Positions 17,227-24,603 of a stretch of 50,480 nucleotides of DNA are shown here, piece by piece. The notes below the pieces were generated by a model that was given only the letters and a program-made list of their open reading frames with translations, was not told the origin of the DNA and made no database searches. Position numbers and translations under genes: made by a program. The stretch spans positions 1 through 50,480 of IMG/VR virus record IMGVR_UViG_3300037961_003735; one strand, given 5' to 3'. The DNA is from a virus. How positions within the stretch are numbered: the first letter of the stretch is position 1; every line of letters begins with the position of its first letter.

Positions 17227-18990
17227 TTAGATTTGATCTACCGCTAAAATCTTAGAAAGTCCTTTTATATCCCGCCGTGGACGTGCCTTATTAATCGAGC
17301 TATCTTCCACTGGCTCAACAGCTACAAGCCCATGTCTTTGCCTAGCTAAGTCTAAGCACAGAAAGGCAGCGTCCGCTAAGTCAGGACTGCGCCCAAACCG
17401 CGCCTTATAATCAGGCTTAGACTCTATCTTCATGCGAAGGGTAGACCCTTTGATCATTTCGTAGTTACGTCCTGTTATTTCCTGAGCGAGCGCATTATCT
17501 ATTCCAAACAGTTGCTTGGTTCTTACCAGTTCTTTCCCTACAAACCATAACTCGCTAACTCTATTGACGTATAATTCTGTGCCTATTAATTTAGAATTTG
17601 CCGAAACCCGTTTATCAGACGCTTTTCCACCGAATGAAACGCGAAGTATCTCGTCAGACCACTCCCCCGCCAATACATCGCAGAAAGGCGCACCGGCTCC
17701 TGTGGCATCCACCGCAACATCCTGCGGAAGTATCTTCCTCTTCTGACACGCCTCTTTCACCTGCCGGACGATCTGATAAGTGCGAGGCACCGCGTGGTTG
17801 GTGGCATCGTCGTTGAGCTGCAACGCTTCATCCAGCATAACGCAATATTGCCCATTTGAATCATATCCGACAAAACCTGTATACAGTATAGTTCTATCCC
17901 CTCCATTCGTGAATGCGGGGTCGAGTCCGGCTATAGCTGTGGGTTTTCCGCTCCATTCTATTTTACCTAATGATCCTGATCGGGATAATTCTGCTTCTGA
18001 GTATATACCCTCTGTTTCGTCCGAGTCGAAGAACACGGCGCGGACCATTCTCATATAGCCCCGCGACTCTTGTCCTAATAAGGCTTTATCTTCATTGATC
18101 TTTTCTATCGTAGGTAACCAAGGATATATAACCTCTCCTGCTGTTATATTAGGACTACGCTCCCCATCAAACCGGATATATTTACCATTCCACTTAGTTG
18201 TCCACTTTTCATCGACATTAGTATCTACGGAATCCCACCCGTTTTTTGGCTCGCTCCAAACCCCGAAGGCGTCAAACCGACTAGAGGGGTTCGACATACC
18301 AATCATTTGAAATGATGGGTTTTTGGATAAGTTCGATAGACCAGCTTGTAATATAGCCTCTGACAATTCCGATAACTCGTCCCCGATCAATATTACTTTT
18401 TTCTGTTTTATACCAATGAATTTACCAACAGCCTCCCTTGTTTTAGATTTTTCTGCCGCAATAAGAGATAGACCTGCCCGCTCCACTAGGTTTCCCCCTT
18501 CACTTATATAAGCAGCGTTACCAATCGAATCCCGAATCCTGATCGGTGCGCCCTCAATCACCATCAGCAAGCTGATCACTGAACCCCAAATCCTTTTCCG
18601 TGCTTCACGTAACGTGGTTGAGGTTAAAAGGATCAGGGTATCGCGGGGCTGGGCTAACCAATTCAGGATTCCCCATGCGGCCATAGTATGGGACTTACCG
18701 CTGTTGGCTGCGCCTCCAATAGCTACGTATTTATTCCTTATCACAGCCCGTATCATATCGACTGCCCAAGGGTGTTTAACCATTAAAGGTTCAGGTAAGT
18801 CAGGATGATTCCATAACTCATCACACAACCTCCAGAAATAATACTCTCTGGCTTTAGGCAGTTCGTGATTAGCGAAGCCATACAACAGAGCCGTTAAGGT
18901 ATTAGTGGGCGGTATAAATAAACCACCTACATCCATCTTCTTTGTTGTGGGGTCTATGCGCGGTTCGTAAACGTGTAATTTTGATCCCAT
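17227..18990 (-). CDS. terL: Terminase large subunit
   Basis: This is the ATP-driven DNA packaging motor and headful or end-cutting nuclease. It has 587 residues from the chosen ATG at 18990. The ATPase part shows a Walker A motif (GGAANSGKS) and a Walker B motif (VILIGDELSEL). The C-terminal nuclease part shows three acidic motifs of the RNase H fold: GLDPAF, AVDATGAG and PDLADAAF. The frame is open to 19092, but starting there would run over the divergent terS start at 19034, so MGSKLHVYEP is preferred. It is transcribed away from terS and lies 36 nt before the palindrome of late-element copy 1. The family assignment is firm. Confidence 0.93.
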   Translation of the reverse strand: MGSKLHVYEPRIDPTTKKMDVGGLFIPPTNTLTALLYGFANHELPKAREYYFWRLCDELWNHPDLPEPLMVKHPWAVDMIRAVIRNKYVAIGGAANSGKSHTMAAWGILNWLAQPRDTLILLTSTTLREARKRIWGSVISLLMVIEGAPIRIRDSIGNAAYISEGGNLVERAGLSLIAAEKSKTREAVGKFIGIKQKKVILIGDELSELSEAILQAGLSNLSKNPSFQMIGMSNPSSRFDAFGVWSEPKNGWDSVDTNVDEKWTTKWNGKYIRFDGERSPNITAGEVIYPWLPTIEKINEDKALLGQESRGYMRMVRAVFFDSDETEGIYSEAELSRSGSLGKIEWSGKPTAIAGLDPAFTNGGDRTILYTGFVGYDSNGQYCVMLDEALQLNDDATNHAVPRTYQIVRQVKEACQKRKILPQDVAVDATGAGAPFCDVLAGEWSDEILRVSFGGKASDKRVSANSKLIGTELYVNRVSELWFVGKELVRTKQLFGIDNALAQEITGRNYEMIKGSTLRMKIESKPDYKARFGRSPDLADAAFLCLDLARQRHGLVAVEPVEDSSINKARPRRDIKGLSKILAVDQI

Positions 18991-19033
18991 CCAACTTGAA
19001 CTATAGCAATTTAAATAGTATATATTAAATGCT
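18991..19033. promoter_or_regulatory. Divergent intergenic region between terL and terS
   Basis: Only 43 bp separate the two start codons. It is AT-rich, with a TATATATTAAAT stretch at about 19019-19030 that could be a -10 box for the plus strand very close to the TTG start. Divergent promoters must lie here or inside the flanking genes. No operator repeat is visible. Confidence 0.4.
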
Positions 19034-19642
19034 TTGAGTAAAAAAGCCAAAAAAGCCAAAAAGTCGGAACTCATTAAACGGGCTCTCGACATGTATAATA
19101 AGGATTACAAGTTGGTGAATATCTGCAAGGAGTTGGATATTCACCCCGCTACGTTACGTAGATGGCTAAGGGAAATGGGGGTAGCTCCAAAGACAAACTC
19201 TCACGCAGAATCTAATCCTAAACCAAAAGACCCTGATCCGTTGGGGACGGCTGTTGACAAAAATCTGAAAGAGACAACTGATGATGCTGTCAAGCTGGCT
19301 AAACACGATGCACGCTTAGCGGAGGATAAATCCATGATGGAGATAGCGGAGTCCCAATCCTCACCGGCAGAGAAATACCAAAGTTATATCGCAGCGGCGG
19401 GAATAAAGCTGCTACGCGATGCTATGAAAAATCTTCGCGGACCTAAAACCGTCCGTGAACTATCTGAACTGGATCAACTAATACGACGAAACCTCGGTCT
19501 AAATGCTAAGACCGGTGGCGGGACTGGGAAGGTTCAGATAGACATATCAATACTCAATAACGCGAAAGCTGATAGGGGTAAAGGCTCTATAAAAGTAAAC
19601 CCTGATAAAGTTATCGACGTTGAGGAACTAGACTCTGAATAA
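19034..19642 (+). CDS. terS: Terminase small subunit (helix-turn-helix DNA-binding)
   Basis: This is the likely DNA-recognition subunit of the packaging motor, 202 residues. The N-terminus is lysine-rich and is followed by a helix-turn-helix (about residues 13-48, ending in ATLRRWLREMG). A helical middle region and a conserved-looking ELDQLIRRNLGLN segment (about 145-160) come before the acidic tail. The start is TTG at 19034: an upstream ATG at 19029 is out of frame and hits a stop, and the next in-frame ATG (19091) would cut into the DNA-binding domain. It heads the plus-strand replication block and is divergent from terL. The call rests on the HTH and on adjacency to terL. Confidence 0.75.
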   Translation: MSKKAKKAKKSELIKRALDMYNKDYKLVNICKELDIHPATLRRWLREMGVAPKTNSHAESNPKPKDPDPLGTAVDKNLKETTDDAVKLAKHDARLAEDKSMMEIAESQSSPAEKYQSYIAAAGIKLLRDAMKNLRGPKTVRELSELDQLIRRNLGLNAKTGGGTGKVQIDISILNNAKADRGKGSIKVNPDKVIDVEELDSE

Positions 19643-19911
19643 TGAGCACTCCTGAGACTACCGAAAATGCTGAACATTGTATCCTACTCTATTCGGGCCT
19701 TAATGACGCATACATAGGGAACGTAGAGACGTTTGGTAAAGCACCCGTTGCGTGTTACTCTAAAAAAATAACGCTTAAAATTTTGGAGACAGAATATAAG
19801 CTAACTCCTAGAGAAGCACGCGAGCGTTATGAATATGAATATCTTCAAAATGACTATGGGGATGCAACACCCTCATTTCTTGACGATGAAGAAATCCCAT
19901 CTATTTCCTGA
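19642..19911 (+). CDS. Hypothetical protein, 89 aa
   Basis: The 89-residue protein is acidic in its C-terminal half, with no recognisable domain. It has a short beta-like N-terminus (CILLYSGLNDAYIG) and a helical TPREARERYEYEYL segment. The ATG overlaps the terS stop by one base (TAATG), so it is probably translationally coupled to terS. The function is unknown; it could be a small partner of terminase or of the next gene. Confidence 0.75.
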   Translation: MSTPETTENAEHCILLYSGLNDAYIGNVETFGKAPVACYSKKITLKILETEYKLTPREARERYEYEYLQNDYGDATPSFLDDEEIPSIS

Positions 19912-20155
19912 CAGGCTGTTGGTAATAGACCCGTTAGTGCTAATAAGGGAGGATTTGCCACCAAGGGATTTCCGGTTCGTAAGCATGCGCTGTAAAGGAG
20001 AGTTTTACCTTGTAAAGCCACAACGAGCTAAGGAAGTATTCTTTTTACAAATGCTGGGTAAGAATATTGATATATTTCTCCCTTATACGGGTGAGGGGTT
20101 GTTGATTAAAAGAAAGGCCATAGACTATCTATACACTCCTGTATTAAGCGACTAA
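19886..20155 (+). CDS. Hypothetical protein, 89 aa
   Basis: The frame is open from 19829. The ATG at 19886 (MKKSHLFPDRLLVIDPLVLI) is preferred because it limits overlap with the previous gene to 26 nt. The protein has 89 residues of mixed alpha/beta character with no known motif. Its stop overlaps the ATG of the RuvC-like gene by one base (TAATG). Its place in the replication block suggests an early function, not identified. Confidence 0.65.
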   Translation: MKKSHLFPDRLLVIDPLVLIREDLPPRDFRFVSMRCKGEFYLVKPQRAKEVFFLQMLGKNIDIFLPYTGEGLLIKRKAIDYLYTPVLSD

Positions 20156-20634
20156 TGATAGTTGGTATCGATAACGGTCTTGATGGCGGTCTTGTGGCTA
20201 TATCTAAACACACTGGTTCAGTTATTGATAAAACAGTAATGCCTACTTTTCATAGGCTAGGTAAGCGAGAAGTCGATTCCCGTAAAATTTACGATTGGAT
20301 AATGGGACTTAACACCCCATTCACCGTAGCTATTGAAGAGCCTTTACGCCATGCGCGATCATCGCAAGCCATACGATCAATGGCTATATCATTTGGAAAA
20401 ATTCTAGGCATGGCCGAATGCCGTCAATGGGAAATAAACTGCGTAAGCGTGCATAAATGGCAAAAAGAGATGCTGGGCATGGTTCCAAAAGGAAAGACAA
20501 AAGAGGTAGCTCTTGCCGTAGCCAACACCTTAGCTCCTGACGAGTGTTGGCAAAAAAGTAAGCGGGCTTCTAAGCCCCACGATGGGATGATTGATGCGTA
20601 TTTGATTGCCCACTACTTGCGTAAAAGGTTGTAG
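20155..20634 (+). CDS. RuvC-like Holliday junction resolvase / RNase H-fold endonuclease
   Basis: This enzyme probably cuts branched DNA during replication, recombination or packaging. It has 159 residues, close to RuvC. The visible acidic set is Asp6 (VGIDNGLDGG), Glu61 (VAIEEP) and Asp143/Asp147 (HDGMIDAYLIA), which matches the D-E-D(D) pattern of the RuvC superfamily. KWQKEMLG and a basic KGKTKEVAL segment lie between. It is followed after 50 nt by the SNF2-like helicase. It may also clear replication forks before terminase acts, by analogy with other phage resolvases. Confidence 0.82.
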   Translation: MIVGIDNGLDGGLVAISKHTGSVIDKTVMPTFHRLGKREVDSRKIYDWIMGLNTPFTVAIEEPLRHARSSQAIRSMAISFGKILGMAECRQWEINCVSVHKWQKEMLGMVPKGKTKEVALAVANTLAPDECWQKSKRASKPHDGMIDAYLIAHYLRKRL

Positions 20635-20684
20635 TTCAATATTTTTCTGGACATTCAGTTATTTTCCATGTAAGCCTTTGCTGC

Positions 20685-22043
20685 ATGAAAACCCTGTTCC
20701 CTACTCAGGCCGCTGCGGCTAAACGATTCCTACACCATTTATTAGACGGTCGGCACACGCTAGATTCAAGTGATGTAGGAACCGGTAAAACCGTCGTAGC
20801 GGCTCATATTGCTAAGGAGTTAAAGAGGCAGCTTGCATCGCCTGTTGCGGTAATATGCCCTAAAGCGGTCATACCCTCATGGGAACGGGAACTGGACGAG
20901 ATGGGCGTCGAGCCGTTGTTCGTAATGAACTACGAAAAGATAAGGACAGGCAAGACTCCATACTTAACCAAAAAGGGAAAGAAAATATTCCGCTGGGGGT
21001 TGCCTAAAGGGACACTCGTCCTTGTTGACGAAGTGCATAAATGTAAAGGACCGTGGACTATAAATGCTGAATTACTAATTAGCTTAGTTAACCACGCCCA
21101 TAACTATCAAGGCTATCGTATACACGCCATGTCAGCTACCGCTGCGGAAGACCCAACAGAGATGAGGGCGTTGGGTTATATGTTGGGGCTTCATGGGCAA
21201 AACCGCCAAATAATTAGGGATAAGGTAAATTGGTTTACGTGGATGAAGCAGTTTGGCTGTTCACAAGATGAGTGGGGTAAGTGGAGGCTTTTAAGTAGAA
21301 AGAGATTAACTGAGTTACATGATCATTTATATAAAGATAAGATATCATCTAAAGGCCGGTTTGTTAATCGGGCGCGTGCGCAGAAATTGACTGTAGAGCA
21401 ATTTCCCGATTCGTTTAAGAATAACAGGGTATTCATAGAGCCTATAGAATTCAAAGAATCTTCGAAGATACTAAAAGCCTATGATGATCTAGGCATAACA
21501 CCATCTATTGTCGAGGATTATATAGAGGATGGTGTAGTTACAAATAGCGAGCACGTGCTAGTTAATATTTTAAAAGCACGGCAACTAGCGGAATCATTCA
21601 AGACCCATGACATAGCTGACATGGCTTCTGACCTTTTGTCGCAGAACAAATCAGTTGTTATATTCGTTAACTTTAAGGACACGGTAGACGCGCTATGTAA
21701 GAAGTTAAAATGCCCTAGAATAGACGGGTCGCAGACAACAGACGAAAGACAAAGTGTTGTTGACGCTTTTCAAAACGACGAGGTTAGAGCCGTAGTGGTT
21801 AACATAAAAGCTGGAGGGACAGGACTCTCCCTGCACGACATAAACGGTAACCATGCGCGTGTTAGTCTTATATCTCCTACGTTCTCAGCCAAAGACCACG
21901 CACAGGCATTGGGTAGGATTCATCGTAATGGTGCAAAATCCCATGCACTACAAAAAATTCTAGTTGCTTCCGGTAGCGTAGAGGAAAACATAATAAAAGC
22001 CATTAACCGGAAAATGGCTAACCTACATATGCTCCATGGCTGA
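20685..22043 (+). CDS. SNF2-like superfamily 2 helicase/ATPase
   Basis: This is a DNA-dependent ATPase of 452 residues. N-terminal RecA-like domain: Walker A DVGTGKT (about residues 30-36), DEVH box (about 115-118), SAT motif. C-terminal domain: VVIFVNFKDTVDAL, IDGSQTTDERQ, VVVNIKAGGTGLSLHD and the arginine finger region QALGRIHRNG. It is shorter than cellular SNF2 remodellers and lacks accessory domains, as is usual for phage helicases placed next to the primase and polymerase genes. It probably works in fork restart or origin melting. The last 8 nt overlap the next gene. Its leader has no Shine-Dalgarno sequence. Confidence 0.88.
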   Translation: MKTLFPTQAAAAKRFLHHLLDGRHTLDSSDVGTGKTVVAAHIAKELKRQLASPVAVICPKAVIPSWERELDEMGVEPLFVMNYEKIRTGKTPYLTKKGKKIFRWGLPKGTLVLVDEVHKCKGPWTINAELLISLVNHAHNYQGYRIHAMSATAAEDPTEMRALGYMLGLHGQNRQIIRDKVNWFTWMKQFGCSQDEWGKWRLLSRKRLTELHDHLYKDKISSKGRFVNRARAQKLTVEQFPDSFKNNRVFIEPIEFKESSKILKAYDDLGITPSIVEDYIEDGVVTNSEHVLVNILKARQLAESFKTHDIADMASDLLSQNKSVVIFVNFKDTVDALCKKLKCPRIDGSQTTDERQSVVDAFQNDEVRAVVVNIKAGGTGLSLHDINGNHARVSLISPTFSAKDHAQALGRIHRNGAKSHALQKILVASGSVEENIIKAINRKMANLHMLHG

Positions 22044-22506
22044 GTTTAAAGAAACACAGGTATATCTTATGCAAGATACTACCAATAACTTTTACAAGAT
22101 TGGTAGATCAAAAAAACCTAGATATAGGGAAAGGACATTACAGGCAGAGAAGCCCACAATAGAGTTACTACTGTGTTTTGTTGGTTGCTGTGAAGATGAA
22201 AAATACCTACACGACCACTTCAAAGAAAAAAGGATACGGGGGGAGTGGTTTAACTTAGATGACGACGACGTAGAATTCTTTAAAGAATACGCAGGCAAAA
22301 CAGTTAAACCTTGGGATGATTGTTATAGTGAAAGTTACTATGGTAAGTATGATTTAAAATATGACGATGAAGGCAAGCTAGTATTTGCGCATAGCTATGA
22401 AGAAAGACATAACTCTGAAAAACCGGAAAAGTTTAAGTTTTATGAATGGGGCTCCGATGAATACAAAGAAGCAGAAAGAGAAAGAATTAAAAATGAGCAC
22501 GGATAA
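22036..22506 (+). CDS. T5orf172/Mug113-type GIY-YIG-like nuclease
   Basis: The protein has 156 residues. The N-terminal 90 match the T5orf172 pattern: VYLMQDTTNNFYKIGRSKKP, RERTLQAEKP, ELL, then a histidine and acidic pair (EKYLHDHFKEKRIRGEWF). The family is a branch of the GIY-YIG nuclease fold, with the first motif as VYLM...YKIG. The C-terminal third is polar and acidic. It overlaps the helicase by 8 nt and the next nuclease by 14 nt. The biological target is not known; a role in DNA processing or in degrading competing DNA is possible. Confidence 0.8.
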   Translation: MAEFKETQVYLMQDTTNNFYKIGRSKKPRYRERTLQAEKPTIELLLCFVGCCEDEKYLHDHFKEKRIRGEWFNLDDDDVEFFKEYAGKTVKPWDDCYSESYYGKYDLKYDDEGKLVFAHSYEERHNSEKPEKFKFYEWGSDEYKEAERERIKNEHG

Positions 22507-23626
22507 TAAACCAGACCACGCAAACCGCGACCATGCGGAATTTTCACCCTCCTCTCTTAAATACGTAGCCGGTTGTGCCGGTTACCAAGGCAGGGACGGG
22601 ACAAGCGCAGCAGCCGAAAAAGGAACCCGTATCCATGAAGCGTTGGAAGAGCTTGACCCTAGTGCCTTGCATGACGAGGAAGAACTTGAAATTTACTGGC
22701 AGATTGTAAAGGATGAAGAAGCCTTTCTATCAAGCGTGTTGGATAAGGAAGCCTTAGAAGACGCAGTAGAACTTAACGAAGTTCAAGTAGATGTAGAATT
22801 AGACGGAGTCGCTACATGGGGGACGTGTGACCGACTTACTATAGCAGGTAAGCGAGCTGTTATGGGGGATTATAAAACTGGCATATCTGTTATCGACACC
22901 CCAAAAGAAAACTGGCAGGCGAAAGCATATGCTTTAGGCGCGTTTCAAAAATACCCTGAAATTGAAGAAATTATATTCGTATTCTATATCCCTGTCAGGG
23001 ATCAAGTATTAAGTGATGTATTCACACGCGATGATGTTCCGTCGCTAGTTAAAGAGTTATCGGACGTTATTAGTAGAGGTGAAGTGATCAGACCGCAGTG
23101 GGAAGGTGGTCAGCCTGATATGGATGACTTAAACCCGACGGTAAACTGTCGGTTCTGTCGTCACGAAGGACATTGCCCAGCTTTGGGCGGTCTAGCTATT
23201 GAAGTAGCCACTCGCGTATCAGAAACGATACCAAAAGACATTGATATAAATAATCCTAAAGACCCCGAAGTGATTGAGCAGCTTTGGCTAGTTGCAAAGG
23301 TAGTTACGAATTGGGCTTCAAGGGTGAAAGCTCAGGCTGTCGCGCAAGCTAAGGATGGTATGGAGTTCCCGTCCCTCCGACTACGTTCCATGGGAGCTAC
23401 TCGTAAGTGCACGGACAATAATAAACTGCTAGATATAGCCGAGGAGTTTGGAGTTACCCAAGAAGATATGTTGGATTTAGCGAGCATCCCACTTAAGAAA
23501 TTAGCTGGACTTGCGGGGCAAACAGCGGAAGAAGGGGAGAAATTACAAAAGACCAAAGATTTTCTTGACGCAGTCGAAGATGCGTCTATTATCGATGTCT
23601 CCGAGACGCGGTATACGCTCTCATAA
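22493..23626 (+). CDS. PD-(D/E)XK exonuclease, Cas4/RecB-like, with probable Fe-S cysteines
   Basis: The 377-residue protein starts at ATG 22493 (MSTDNKPDHANRDHAEFSPS); the frame is open from 22385, but that would overlap the GIY-YIG-like gene by 122 nt. Motifs: KGTRIHEALEE (His48), GDYKTG (the Asp and Lys of the D-x-K core, near residue 127) and a C-terminal NCRFCRHEGHC cluster (near 218-227), with one N-terminal Cys28. One cysteine before and three after the nuclease core is the iron-sulfur layout of Cas4 and AddB. It is probably a recombination exonuclease that acts with the next, SSB-like protein. Confidence 0.85.
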   Translation: MSTDNKPDHANRDHAEFSPSSLKYVAGCAGYQGRDGTSAAAEKGTRIHEALEELDPSALHDEEELEIYWQIVKDEEAFLSSVLDKEALEDAVELNEVQVDVELDGVATWGTCDRLTIAGKRAVMGDYKTGISVIDTPKENWQAKAYALGAFQKYPEIEEIIFVFYIPVRDQVLSDVFTRDDVPSLVKELSDVISRGEVIRPQWEGGQPDMDDLNPTVNCRFCRHEGHCPALGGLAIEVATRVSETIPKDIDINNPKDPEVIEQLWLVAKVVTNWASRVKAQAVAQAKDGMEFPSLRLRSMGATRKCTDNNKLLDIAEEFGVTQEDMLDLASIPLKKLAGLAGQTAEEGEKLQKTKDFLDAVEDASIIDVSETRYTLS

Positions 23627-23665
23627 TTAAACAAGAAACAGGAAACAATAAAAAGTAAAAGCATT

Positions 23666-24304
23666 ATGCCGAAGCAAGAAGTAGTTGAAGTAAAGAAAAA
23701 TGAGCTGGCTGGGGCTCAGCAATTAACAATAACTCCCAGCGACATCGACATCCCTAGATTGAATATCGTCCAAAAGACCAGTTCAATTGACGGGCCTGTC
23801 GGTTCTATCGTCCTTGATAAAACCCATATCCTTATGGAACCAGAGGACACAAGAGAAGTAATAGTGGTAACAGCTCTAAAACGCTGGAGGGAGAATATCC
23901 CTTATGGTTCAGATGAGCTACCACGAATTGCAGAGAATGAGGCTCAGAAAGAAGCAATCGAAAAGAACTCCGAATGGGGGACTATTGAATTCGCTGATAT
24001 CATTCTATTAATCCCTCAACCAGAGGGCGATGATAACGAGGCTGCTTATACGGTGCCTATTGAGGATTCTATGTATGCCATTGGCAAACTGAATGCCGCT
24101 AAGGATGCGTATCGTATGACTTATAAAAGGCTTGCCACCTTTAGCACGTTTAATCCGTCAACGCCGTTCAGTCACCGCAAATGGACATTTGCCGCTGAGC
24201 TGCTGACCAAGGGTAAACATAGTTGGTATGCCCCATCGTTAACAATAACAAAAGAGAAGCCATCCGATGACGTTATCGAATTCGTTGGCCGCTTAACTTC
24301 CTGA
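23666..24304 (+). CDS. Putative single-stranded DNA-binding protein
   Basis: The protein has 212 residues and no sequence motif that can be named with certainty. Beta-rich character, a basic N-terminus (EVVEVKKNEL), conserved-looking DIDIPRLNIVQK and aromatic positions (KWTFAAELLTKGKHSWYAPS) resemble phage ssDNA-binding proteins of marine podoviruses. Position supports this, since it lies between a Cas4/RecB-like nuclease and DNA polymerase. Most phage SSBs end in an acidic tail, which this one lacks (it ends VGRLTS); the following 63-aa gene has one. The upstream leader is A-rich with no Shine-Dalgarno sequence. Confidence 0.65.
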   Translation: MPKQEVVEVKKNELAGAQQLTITPSDIDIPRLNIVQKTSSIDGPVGSIVLDKTHILMEPEDTREVIVVTALKRWRENIPYGSDELPRIAENEAQKEAIEKNSEWGTIEFADIILLIPQPEGDDNEAAYTVPIEDSMYAIGKLNAAKDAYRMTYKRLATFSTFNPSTPFSHRKWTFAAELLTKGKHSWYAPSLTITKEKPSDDVIEFVGRLTS

Positions 24305-24305
24305 T

Positions 24306-24497
24306 ATGACTTTATCTGAAGCAGTAAAAAAAGAGATTGCTGAAATGAGTAAATTTCAGGGAGAACTAACTGAACAAATTGCATTAGCAGAAGCCCAGAA
24401 AGAACGCTTATCTCATTTGATAAACGCACTTAACAAGGTGGAGCTTCCTCCCGAAGAGGAGCAATTGGAGTTAGATTTAGGGGATAAGACCTCATAA
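24306..24497 (+). CDS. Small coiled-coil protein with a clamp-binding-like QLELDL motif
   Basis: The 63-residue protein is helical and coiled-coil-like from residue 4 to 45 (EIAEMSKFQGELTEQIALAE), then has a flexible acidic tail PPEEEQLELDLGD. QLELDL fits the QLxLxL consensus by which bacterial proteins bind the host beta sliding clamp. It starts 2 nt after the stop of the SSB-like gene and ends just before two hairpins. A processivity or clamp-hijacking role is possible but inferred from six residues. Confidence 0.75.
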   Translation: MTLSEAVKKEIAEMSKFQGELTEQIALAEAQKERLSHLINALNKVELPPEEEQLELDLGDKTS

Positions 24498-24500
24498 ACT

Positions 24501-24528
24501 TAGCAGGCTTGTGTAGGGACTCCTGCTA
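24501..24528 (+). other. Small stem-loop upstream of terminator
   Basis: TAGCAGG (24501-24507) pairs with CCTGCTA (24522-24528) around a 14-nt loop. It lies 5 nt before the terminator hairpin at 24533 and may fold with it as a tandem structure. Its function is unknown. Confidence 0.5.
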
Positions 24529-24532
24529 CATA

Positions 24533-24575
24533 CCCCCGGCAGCTTTTAATGCCTTTCAAGCTGCCGGGGGTTCTT
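24533..24575 (+). terminator. Rho-independent terminator (putative, weak T-tract)
   Basis: CCCCCGGCAGCTT (24533-24545) pairs perfectly with AAGCTGCCGGGGG (24558-24570) around a 12-nt loop, followed by TTCTT. The 13-bp GC-rich stem is strong. The short T-tract suggests partial termination, reducing read-through into the polymerase gene 29 nt further on. Confidence 0.75.
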
Positions 24576-24603
24576 ACCCTAAAGGCATATTACATAAAAA
24601 GGC

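Noticed and set aside
18991-19092. 34-residue N-terminal extension of terL
   Set aside because: It would cross the divergent intergenic region and overlap terS; the ATG at 18990 gives a normal large-terminase N-terminus.
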